Shown here: positions 11,701 through 23,700 of the stretch, piece after piece
Numbering within the stretch: the first letter of the stretch is position 1
Layout of the letters: every line of letters starts with the position of its first letter
NCBI GenBank assembly: GCA_034336665.1
Contig: JAPFBE010000076.1
Coordinates: 124,001-188,000, forward strand
Direction: 5' to 3'
Length of the DNA: 64,000 bases
Source: Luscinia megarhynchos
Taxonomy: Eukaryota; Chordata; Aves; Passeriformes; Turdidae
Position numbers and translations under genes: made by a program
Notes under the pieces: generated by a model
Databases searched by the model: none
What the model was told of the DNA's origin: nothing
Seen by the model: the letters and a program-made list of their open reading frames with translations, nothing else

Positions 11701-14700
11701 TCACAGGGGTCACAGGGGTCACACAAAGGTCATGGGGGTCACACAGGGGTCAGGGAATTTGGGAGGGGTTTTTTCGGGTTTTCTTGGGGAGTTTTGGGAT
11801 TATTTTGGGGTTATTTTTGGGGGTTTTGGGGTTATTTTGGGGGATTTTGGGGGTTTTGGGGGTTATTTTGAGGGGGCGGTTGGGGTTATTTTGGGGACTT
11901 TTTAACCTTTTCTCTAGGGAGTCTTTTAGGGGTTATTTTAGGGGATCTTTTGGGGTTATTTTTGGAGAGTTTTTGGGGTTATTTTGGGGGGTTGTTTTTG
12001 GGGGTTATTTTTGGGGGAGTTTTGGGGTTATTTTTGGGGAGCTCTTTGGGGGTTATTTTCTCTTTGAGAGTTTCTTTGGGGTTATTTCTGGGGGGTTGTG
12101 GGGTTATTTTGGAGGTTTTTGGGAGTTGTTTTGGGGGTTGTGGGGTTATTTCTTTGGGGGGTTTTGGGGTTTATTTTGGGGAGTTTTGGGGTTATTTTTG
12201 GGGAGTTTTGGGGTTATTTTGGGGGAGTTTTGGGGTTTCTTTGGAGAGTTTTGGGGTTATTTTGGGGAGTTTTGGGGTTATTTTTGAGAGTTTTGGGGTT
12301 GTTTTGGGGGTTTTGGGGTTATTTTTGGGAGATTTTTGGGGTTTTTGAGAGTTTTGGGGGTCTTTTGGAGTTTCGTTATTTTGGGGATCTTTGGGGTTAT
12401 ATATTTGGGGGTTTTGGGGTTATATTTTGGGGGTTTTTGGGGTTATTTTTGGGGGAGTTTTGGGGTTTTTGAGAGTTTTGGGGTTATTTTTATGGGGATT
12501 TTGGGGTTATATTTGGGGGGTTTTGGGGTTATTTTGGGAGGATTTTTGGGGTTATTTTGGGGTTTTTTTGTTTTTCTTGGAGAGTTTTTGGGGTTTTTGG
12601 AGAGTTTTTGGGGGTTTCTTTGGAGAGTTTTTGGGGTTATTTTTGGGGGTTTTGGGGTTATTTTTTGGGGGATTTTGGGGGTGTTTTTGGGGTTATTTTG
12701 GGGGTTTTTGGGGGGCTCACGGTGGTCCTGGCACGTGCTCTTCTCCGGCAGCCGCAGCGCCCGCGACGCCCCCTCGGTGCAGGGGATGCAAATGGGGCTG
12801 GGGGCGCACGAAAAGGGGGGGTCAGCACCCCAAAATCACCCAAAAACACCGGGAAAATCATCCCAAAATTACACAAAAAAATCATCCCAAAATTACACGA
12901 AAAAATCATCCCAAAATTACACAAAAATCATCCCAAAATCATCCAAAAAATCACCCCAAAATCACCCAAAAAACACCGGAAAAATCATCCCAAAATCGCC
13001 AAAAAGATCATCCCAAAATCAGAGAAGAATCATCCCAAAATAACCAAAAAATCATCCCAAAATTACACAAAAATCATCCCAAAATAATCCAAAAACACCG
13101 AATAATCATCCCAAAATCGCCAAAGATCATCCCAAAATCACCCAAAAACACCGGAAAAAATCATCCCAAAATTACACAAAAAAATCATCCCAATATTACA
13201 CAAAAATCATCCCAAAATAACCAAAAAAATCATCCCAAAATTACACAAAAATCATCCCAAAATCACCCAAAAACCACCGAAAAATCATCCCAAAATCACC
13301 CAAAAAATCATCTCAAAATTACACAAAAATCATCCCAAAATAACCAAAAAAATCATCCCTAAATTACACCAAAGAATTCATCCTAAAATCACCCAAAAAA
13401 CACCGAAAAAATAATCCCAAAATCACCCAAAAAATCATCCCAAAATTACACAAAAATCATCTCAAAATTACACAAAAATCATCCCAAAATCGCCAAAAAA
13501 ATCATCCCAAAATAACACAAAAATCATCCAAAAATCATCCAAAAAACACCGAAAAATCATCTCAAAATAACCAAAAAAATAATCCCAAAATTACACAAAA
13601 ATCATCCCAAAATAACCAAAAAAATCATCCCAAAATTACACGAAAATCATCCCAAAATTACACAAAAATCATCCCAAAATTACACAAAAATCATCCAAAA
13701 ATCATCTAAAAAACACCGGAAAAATCATCCCAAAATCGCCAAAAAAATAATCCCAAAATCACCCAAAAAACACCGGAAAAATCATCCCAAAATTACACAA
13801 AAAAATAATCCCAAAATAACCAAAAAATCATCCCAAAATAACCAAAAAAATCATCCCAAAATTACACAAAAATCATCCCAAAATAACCAAAAAATCATCC
13901 CAAAATCACCCAAAAAACACCGAAAAATCATCTCAAAATAACCAAAAAAATAATCCCAAAATTACACAAAAATCATCCCAAAATAACCAAAAAAATCATC
14001 CCAAAATTACACGAAAATCATCCCAAAATAACCAAAAAAATCATCCCAAAATCACCCAAAAAACACCGGAAAATTCATCCCAAAATTACACAAAAAAATC
14101 ACCCCAAAATAAACAAAAAAATCATCCCAAAATTACACAAAAATCATCCCAAAATCACCCAAAAAACACCGGAAAAATCATCCCAAAATTACACAAAAAA
14201 ATCATCCCAAAATAACCAAAAAATCATCCCAAAATCACCCAAAAAACACCGAAAAAATCATCCCAAAATCGCCAAAAGATCACCCCAAAATAACCAAAAA
14301 ATCATCCCAAAGTCACCCAAAAAACACCGAAAAATCATCTCAAAATAACCAAAAAAAAAATCCCAAAATTACACAAAAATCATCCCAAAATAACCAAAAA
14401 AATCATCCCAAAATTACACAAAAATCATCCTAAAAACACCGGAAAATCATCCCAAAATCGCCAAAAAAATCATCCCAAAATCACCCAAAAAACACCGAAA
14501 AAATCATCCCAAAATCGCCAAAAAGATCACCCCAAAATAACCAAAAAAATCACCCCGAAATCATAAAAAAATCACCCCAAAATTATCCCCAAAATCCACC
14601 CCAAAATCACTCTAAAATCACCCAAAAACACCAAAAATCATCCCAAAATTACACAAAAATCATCCCAAAATCACCAAAAAATCACCCCCAAAATTAGCTC

Positions 14701-17700
14701 CAAAATCCACCCTAAAATCATCCCAAAATCATCAAAAAAATCACTTCAAAATTACACAAAAATCATCCCAAAAACCATCCCAAAATCACCAAAATCATCC
14801 CCAAAATCACAAAAGTCACCCCAAAGTCACCCAAAAAACACCGAAAAATCATCCCAAGAGTACCAAAAAAATCATCCCAAAAATCACACAAAATCACTTA
14901 AAAATTCCCCAAAAGCCACAAAAAAATCACCCCAAAATCACCAAAAAACCACAAAAATCATCCCAAAATTGCAAAATCACTTCAAAATCACCTCAAAAAA
15001 CACTAGGGGACCCCCCAAAAACCCAAAATCACCTCAAGACCCCCAAACCCCCAAAACTCCCCAAAATCCCCCAAAATCCCCCGGACCCCCTAAAAGCCCC
15101 AAAAATCCCCCAAACTCCCATAAAACACCCCAGGCCCCCAAAATTCCCCCAGGACCCCCAAAAACCCCCAGGACCCCTAAAATCCCCCAGCCCCCCAAAA
15201 ACCCTTCAAAGACCCCCAAAAATCCCCCAAACTCCCATAAAACACCTCAGGACCCCCAAAATCCTCCCCAGGACCCCCAAAATCCCCTAGATCCCCTAAA
15301 AACCCCAAAAATCCCTCCCAGGACCCCCAAAATCCCCCCAAAAATCCCCCCAGGAACCCCAAAACCCTTTCAAGACCCCCAAAATCCCCAGGGCCCCCCA
15401 AAAATTCCCCAAACTCCCATAAAACACACCAGGACCCCTAAAATTCCCCCCAGGACCCCCAAAATCCCCCTAGATCTCCTAAAAGCCCCAAAATCCCTCC
15501 CAGGACCCCCAAAATCCCCCCAAAATCCCCCCAGGACCCCCAAAAACCCCCAGGACCCTAAAATCCCCAGCCCCCACCAAAAATCCCCCAAACTCCCATA
15601 AAACACCCCAGGACCCCCCAAAATCCCCCCAAAATCCCCTAAAAACCCCAAAATCCCTCCCAGGACCCCCCAAAACCCCCCAAATTCCCTCCGCGACCCC
15701 CAGCCCCCCGAGGCCCCCCAGACCCACCGGTGGGAGGGGGGAGAAGATCACAACCTCGTCCAGCTGCACCAAGGCCACGTCGAGAAATCGTGAAATTCAG
15801 GGGACCCCCAGTCAGCGGGGAGCCAGGCCCGAGGTCGAGGTGCAGAAGAGCCCGAGACCCCCGGAGTGCCGGGGAGCCTGGGGGGCCAAAAACAGGGTGA
15901 GGGGGACCCCAAAAATCCCAAAAATCCGCTCCAGGATCCCTAAAAACCCAAAATCCGCTCCAGGGATTCCCAAAAATTTCAAAATCCGCTCCAGGATCCC
16001 TAAAAACCCAAAATCCGCTCAGGATTCCCAAAATCCCACCCAGGATTCCCAAAAATCCCCAAAATCCGCTCAGGATTCCCAAAATCCCAAAATCCGCTCC
16101 AGGATTCCCCAAAATCCACCCAGGATTCCCAAAATCCACCCCAGGATTCCCAAAATTCCTCAGAACCCCCCAAAAATTCAACCAGGACACCCCAAAATCT
16201 CTCCAGGATCCCCAAAATCATAAAATTTGTCGGGATCCCCAAAAATTCAAAATCCGCTCCAGGATTCCCAAAAATTCAACCAGGGATCCCCAAAAATCCA
16301 CCCAGGACCCCCAAAATCCCCAGGCAGAATTCGGGGGTGCAGGAAGAGCCAGAGACCCCCGATTAGCCGGGGCGGGGCAGCCATAGAAGGGGTGAGGGGA
16401 CCCCAAAAATCCCAAAAAATCCGGCTCCAGGATCCCTAAAAACCCAAAATCCGCTCCAGGATTTCCAAAATCCACCCAGGATTCCCAAAGAAATCCCAAA
16501 AATCCGGCTCAGGATTCCCAAAAATCCCAAAATCCGCTCCAGGATTCCCAAAATCCACCCCAGGATTCCCAAAAATCCACTCCAGTTCCCAAATCCACCC
16601 CAGGATTTCCCAAAAAATTCAACCAGGACCCCCAAGAAATTCAACCAGGACCCCCAAAATCTCTCCAGGATCCCCAAAATCACAAAATCCGGCTCCAGAG
16701 TTTCCAAAATCCCACCAGGATTCCCAAAATTTCAAAATCCAGCTCAGGATCCCCAAAATCCACCCAGGATTCCCAAAATTCCCCAGGACCCCCCAAAAAT
16801 TCAATCAGGACACCCTAAAATCTCTCCAGGATCCCCAAAAATCACAAAATTTGTCCGGGATCCCCCAAAAACTAAAATCAGCTCAGAATGCCAAAAATCC
16901 ACCCCAGGATCCCCAAAAATCCCAAAATCCGGCTCCAGGATCCCTAAAAACCCCAAAATCCGGCTCCAGGATTCCCCAAAATCCATCCAGGATTCCCAAA
17001 ATCCCAAATCCGCTCCAAGATTCCCAAAATCCGGCTCCAGGATTCCCAAAATCGACCCCAGGATTCCCAAAATTCAACCAGGACCCCCCAAAATTTCTCC
17101 AGGATCCCCAAAAATCACAAAATTCATCCCGGGATCCCTAAAAACCCCTAAAATCCGCTCAGGATTCCCAAAATCCACCGGGATTCCCAAAATTCCTCAG
17201 AACCCCCAAAAATTCAACAGGACACCCCAAAATCTCTCCAGGATCCCCCAAAAATCATAAAATTTGTCCGGGATCCCCAAAAATTCAAAATCCGCTCCAG
17301 GATTCCCAAAATTCAACCAGGGATCCCCAAAAAATCCACCCAGGACCCCTACAAAATCCCCCAGGCAGAATTCGGGGGTGCAGGAAGAGCCCGAGACCCC
17401 CCGGTGCGCCCGGGGAGCCTGGGGGGGCAGCATGAGGTGAGGGGACCCCAAAAATCCCAAAAATTTCAAAATCGGCTCAGGATCCTAAAAACCCCAAAAT
17501 CCGGCTCCAGGATTCCCAAAATCCACCCAGGATTCCCAAAATCCCAAAATCCGCTCAGGGATTTCCAAAATCCACCCAGGATTCCCAAAATCCCAAAATC
17601 CGCTCCAGGATTCCCAAAATCCACCCAGGATTCCCAAAATTCCTCCAGGACCCCCAAAAATTCAATCAGGGGCACCCTAAAATCTCTCAGGATCCCCAAA

Positions 17701-20700
17701 AATCACAAAATCCGCTCAGGATCCTCAAAATCCCAAAATCCACCCCAGGATTCCCAAAAATCCCAAATCCGCTCCAAGATTCCCAAAATCCGCTCCAGGT
17801 TCCCAAAATCCACCCAGGATTCCCCAAAATTCAACCAGGACCCCCAAATCTCCCCAAGACACCCCCAAATTCATTCAGGGCACCCCAAAAATCCACCCCA
17901 GGATCCCAAAAATCCCAAAAATTCATCTCAGGATCCCCAAAATCCCAAATCGGCTCCAGGATTTCCAAAATCCACCCAGGATTCCCAAAAATCCCAAAAT
18001 CCGCTCCAGGATTTCCAAAATCCACCCCAGGATTCCCAAAATTCCTCCAGGACCCCCCAAAAATTCAACCAGGACACCCCAAAATCCCCTCAGGACGCCC
18101 CAAATTCATTCAGGACCCCCCAAAATTCACCCCAGGATCCCCAAAAAATCCCAAAATTCATCCCGGGATCCCCAAAAATCCCAAAATCCGCTCCAGGATT
18201 CCCAAAATCCACCCCAGGATTGCCAAAAATCCCAAAATCCACTCCAGGATGCCCAAAAATCCACCCCAGGATTCCCAAAATTCCCCAGGACCCCCAAAAA
18301 TTCAACCAGGACCCCCAAAATCTCTCCAGGATCCCCAAAAATCACAAAATTCATCCGGGATCCCTAAAAACCCCTAAAATCCGCTCCAGGATTCCCAAAA
18401 TCCACCCAGGATCCCCAAAAAATCCCAAAAATCGTTCCAGGATCCCTAAAAACCCCAAAATCCGGCTCCAGAGATTCCCAAAATCCATCCCAGGATTCCC
18501 AAAATCCCAAAATCCGCTCCAAGATTCCCAAAATCCGCTCCAGGATTCCCAAAATCCACCCCAGGATTCCCAAAATTCAACCTAGGACCCCCAAAAATTT
18601 CTCCAGGATCCCCAAAATCACAAAATTCATCCCGGGATCCCCAAAAATCCCAAAATCCACTCCAGAATGCCAAAAATCCACCCCAGGATTCCCAAAAATC
18701 CCAAAAGTCCGCTCCAGGATCCCTAAAAACCGAAAATCCGGCTCAGGATTCCCCAAAATCCACCCCAGGATTCAAATCCGCTCAGGTTCTGAAATCCACC
18801 CCAGGATTCCCAAAATCCCAAAATCCGGCTCCAGGATTCCCAAAATCCGCTCCAGGATTCCCAAAAATTCAACAGGACCCCCAAAGAAATTCAACCAGGA
18901 CCCCCAAATCTCCCCCCAGGACATTCAGGGGTGCCCCAGGTGTGCCCAGGTGTGCCCAGGTGTGTCCCAGGTGTATCCAGCTGTGCCCAGGTGTGCCCAG
19001 GTACCCCCAGCTGCCCCTCCAGGTGTCCCCAGCTGCCCCCAGGTGCCCCAGGTACCCCCAGGTGTGTCCCAGCTGTTGCCCCAGCTGCCCCCAGGTGTTC
19101 ATCCAGCTGCCCCCAGGTACCCCCAGGTGTGCCCAGGTACCCCTAGGCATCCCCAGGTACCCCAGGTATCCCCAGGTGCCCTCAGGTATCCCCAGGTGCC
19201 TCAGGTGCCATAGGTGTGCCTCAGGTGTATCCCAGGTTCATCCCAGCTGCCCCCAGGTGCCTCCAGCTGCCCCCACGTGCCCCCAGCTGTGCCCAGGTGT
19301 GTCCCAGGTGCCCCCAGCTGCCCCTCCAGGTGTCCCCAGCTGCCCCCAGCTGCCCCCAGGTGTATCCAGGTGTGCCCCAGGTGCCCCCAGGTGTATCCAG
19401 CTGTCCCTCAGGTGCCCCCACCTGCCCCAGGTGTGCCCCAGGTGTATCCCAGCTGTCCCTCCAGCTGTGCCCAGCTGCCCCCAGCTGTGCCCAGTTGCCC
19501 CCAGGTGTCCTCCAGCTGCCCCAGGTGTTCATCCAGCTGCCCCCAGGTGCCCCCAGGTGTGCCCAGGTGTATCCCAGGTTCATCCCAGCTGTGCCCCAGT
19601 TGCCCCAGGTGTCCCTCCAGCTGCTAGGTGTATCCCAGGTGCCCAGGGTGCCCCCCAGATGTCCCTCCAGGTACCCCCAGCTGCCCCCAGGTGTATCCCA
19701 GGTGCCCCCAGCTGCCCCCAGGGTGTGCCCAGGTGTGCCCCCAGGTGTTCCTCCAGCTGTGCCCAGGTGTGCCCAGGTGTATCCAGCTGTCCCTCCAGGT
19801 ACCCCCAGCTGCCCCCCAGGTACCCCCCAGCTGCCCCCAGGTGTGCTCCCAGCTGTGCCCAGGTGCCCCCAGGTGTTTCCCACGTGCCCCCAGCTGCCCC
19901 CAGGTACCCCCCAGGTGTATCCAGCTGTCCCTCCAGGTACCCCCCAGCTGCCCCCAGGTGTGTATCCCAGGTGCCCCCAGGTGTATCCCAGGTGCCCCCA
20001 GGTGTATCCCAGGTGCCTTGGGTGCTAGGTGTATCCAGCTGTCCCTCCAGGTGCCCCCAGGTGTATCAAGGTGTCCATCAGGTGCCCCCAGGTACCCCCA
20101 AGTGCCCCCCAGGTGTATCCCAGCTATGCCCAGGTGTGTCCCAAGTGCCCCAGGTGCCCCCAGCTGCCCCAGCTGCCCCCAGGTACCCCCAGCTGCCCCC
20201 AGCTGCCCCCAGGTGCCCCAGGTACCCCCAGGTGTGCCAGGTACCCCCAGGTGCCCCCAGGTGCTTTTAGGTGCATCCCAGCTGCCCCCGGGTACCCCCA
20301 GGTACCCCCAGGTGCCCCAGGTGTATCCAGCTGTCCCTCCAGGTACCCCCAGGTGCCCCAGCTGCCCAGGTGTGCCTAGGTGTGCCCCAGGTGCCCCAGG
20401 GCACCCCAGGTGCCCCAGGTACAGGTGTGCCTGAGTACCCCAGGTGCCCCCAGGTGCCCCAGGTGTGCGCTCCCAGGTGCCCCAGGTGCCTGATTGCCCC
20501 AGGTGTCCCTCAGCTGCCCCAGGTGCCCCCAGGTGCCCCAGGTGCTAGGTGTCCCTCCAGCTGCCCCCAGGTGCCCTTTAGGTGCCCCAGGTGCCCCCAA
20601 GGTACCCCCAGGTGTGCCCAGGTACCCCAGAGTACCCCCAGCTGTCCCCAGCTGCCCCCAGGTGTCTCCAGGTACTTTGGGTACCCCCAGGTGTGCTCCC

Positions 20701-23700
20701 AGCTTCCCCCAGCTGCCCCAGGTACCCCAGGTACCCCCAGCTGCCCCAGGTGCCCCCAGGTGTGCCCCAGGCACCCCAGGTGCCCCAGGTACCCCAGGTG
20801 CCCCAGGTGCCCCAGGCACCCCAGGCACCCCAGGTACCCCCAGCTGCCCCCAGGTACCCCAGGTACCCCAGCTGTCCCTCAGGTACCCCCAGGTGTGCCC
20901 CAGGCACCCCCAGGTGCCCCAGGTGCCCCTCTAGGTGTATCCCAGGTACCCCAGCTGCCCCAGGTGTATCCCAGGGTGCCCCAGGTGCCCCAGGTACCCC
21001 CAGGTGTGCCCAGGTGTATCCCAGGGTGCCCCCAGGTGTGCCCAGGTGCCCCAGCTGCCCCAGCTGCCCCAGGTGTCCCTCCAGCTGCCCCAGGTGCCCC
21101 CAGGTACCCCCCAGGTGCCCCCAGGTGTGCCCAACTGCCCCCCAACTGCCCCCAAGGTACCCCCAAGGTGTGCCCAGGTGCCCCCAGGCACCCCCAGGTG
21201 CCCCAGCTGCCCCAGGTACCCCCAGGTGCCCCCAGGTACCCCAGGGTACCCCAGGGTGCCCCAGGTGTCCCTCAGCTGCCCCCAGGTGCCCCAGGTACCC
21301 CCAGCTGCCCCAGGTGCCCCAGGTGCCCCAGGGGGTATCCAGCTGTCCCTCAGGTACCCCCAGCTGTCCCCAGGTACCCCCAGGGTGCCCCAGGTCGCCA
21401 GGTACCCCCAGGTACCCCAGGTACCCCCAGGTGCCCCCAGCTACCCCCAGGCACCCCCAGCTACCCCCAGGGTGCAGGGTACCCCCCAGGTGTATCCCAG
21501 GCACCCCCAGGTACCCCCAGGTGTGCCCCAGGTGCCCCAGGTACCCCCAGGTGTGCCCCAGGTACCCCCAGGTACCCCCAGGTGTGCCCCAGCTGCCCCC
21601 AGGTACTAGCTGCCCCCAGGTACCCCCAGGTACCCCAGCTGCCCCAGGTACCCCCAGGTACCCCAGGTGCCCCCAGGTACTAGGGTGCCCCAGGTACCCC
21701 CAGGTGTGCCCCAGGTGCCCCCAGGTGTATCCAGGTGTGTCCCAGGCACCCCCAGGTACCCCCAGGTGCCCCAGGTGCCCCAGGTGCCCCAGCTGCCCCC
21801 AGGTGTCCCTCAGCTGCCCCCAGGTGCCCCCAGAGGTACCCCCAGGTGCCCCAGGTGCCCCAGCTGCCCCCAGCTGCCCCAGGGTACCCCAGGTGTGCCC
21901 AGGTGCCCCAGGTACTAGGTGCCCCTAGGTGTATCCCAGCTATGCCCAGGTGTATCCCAAGTGCCCCAGGTGCCCCCCAGCTGCCCCAGCTGCCCCCAGG
22001 TACCCCCCAGGTGTGCCCAGGTACCCCAGGTGCCCCCAGGTGCCCCAGGTACCCCCAGGTGCCCCCAGGTGTATCCAGCTGTCCCTCAAGGTACCCCCAG
22101 GTACCCCCAGCTGCCAGGTGTGCCCCAGGTACCCCAGGTGCCCCCAGGTGTGCCCCAGGTACCCCCAGGTGCCCCAGAGTACCCCCAAGGTGCCCAAGCT
22201 CACCCATGTCCCACGCCGAGCCAGCCGGGCCGGTCGCTGGCTGAAGCAGTCTTGTGACTCAGCCTGCAGTCTGGCGACACCAGCGCCCTGGCAGCTCTGG
22301 CCCCAGCCGGGCCGCTGGGGGCGCAGGTGTGCGCTAGGTGAGCTCAGGTGTGCCCCAGGTGTGCGCAGGTGAGGCTCAGGTGTGCTAGGTGAGCCCAGGT
22401 GAGCTCAGGTGTGCAGGTGTGTCCCAGGTGTGCTTGGGTGTGCTTTTAGGTGTGCCCAGGTATCCCCAGGTGTGCCCAGGTGTGTCCCCCAGGTGAGCTC
22501 AGGTGTGCACAGGTGAGCTCAGGTGTGCATAGGTGTGCCCAGGTGTGCCCCCCAGGTGTGCCCAGGTGTGCACAGGTATCCCCAGGTGTGTGACCAGGTG
22601 TGCACAGGTGTGCGTAGGTGTGCCCCAGGTGTGCCCAGGTGTGCGCAGGTGTGCCCAGGAGTGAGCTCAGGTGTGCCCAGGTGTGCGCAGGTGTGCCCAG
22701 GTGTGCTAGGTGTGCCCAGGTGAGCTCAGGTGTGCCCAGGTGTGCTTAGGTGTGCCCCCAGGTGTGCGTGAGGTGAGCTCAGGTGTGCGCAGGTGTGCCC
22801 AGGTGTGCCCCCAGGTGTGCCCAGGTGTGCGCAGGTGAGCCCAGGTGTGCCCAGGTGTGCTGCCCCAGGTGTGCACAGGTGTGCGTAGGTGAGCTCAGGT
22901 GTCGCCAGGTGAGCTCAGGTGTGCGCAGAGTGGGCTCAGGTGTGCTGCAGGTGTGTCCCAGGTGTGCGCGGAGTGAGAGCTCAGGTGTGCGCAGAGTGAG
23001 CTCAGGTGTCGTGCGCAGGTGTGCCCCAGGTGTCTTATAGGTGAGCTCAGGTGTGCGCAGCAGGTGTGTAGGTATGTCCCAGGTGTGCGCAGGTGAGCTC
23101 AGGTGTGCTAGGTGTGCCCAGAGTATCCCCAGGTGTGCCCCAGGTATCCCCAGGGGTGTGAAATTTCACTTAGGTGTGCCCAGGTATCCCCAAGTGTGTC
23201 CCCAGGTGTGCCCAGGGTGTGCTCAGGTGAGCCCAGGTGCCCCAAGGTGTGCCCAGGTGTGCCCAGGTGTGTCCAGGTGTATCCCCAGGTATCCCCAGGG
23301 GTCATGAAATTCCTTGGGTGTGCCCAGGTATCCCCAGGTGTGCCCAGGTGTCCCCAGGTATCCCCAGGTGTGCCCCAGGTGTCTAGGTGTGTGCCCAGGT
23401 GTGCTGCAGGTGAGCCCAGGTGTGCATAGGTGAGCCCAAGGTGTATATGAGTGAGCTCAGGTGTGCCCAGGTGTGCCCAGGTGTGTCCCAGGTGTATCCC
23501 AGGTGTGCCCCAGGTGAGCCCAGGTGTGTCCCAGGAGTGCCCAGGTGTGCTTGGGTGTGTGTCCAGGTGTGCCCCCAGGTATCCCCCAGGTGTGCCCAGG
23601 TGTATCCTCAGGTGCCCCCAGGGTGTGCCCAGGTGTGCCCAGGTGTTCTCAGGTGTATCCCCAGGTATATCCCAGCTGTCCCCAGCTGTCCCCAGAGTGC

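Noticed and set aside
8754..12287. A plus-strand open frame of more than 1100 codons rich in Gly, Thr, Asp and His
   Set aside because: It is a translation of three consecutive minisatellite families and of antisense exon 15. Unit lengths and lack of stops keep it open, and there is no domain or codon signal.
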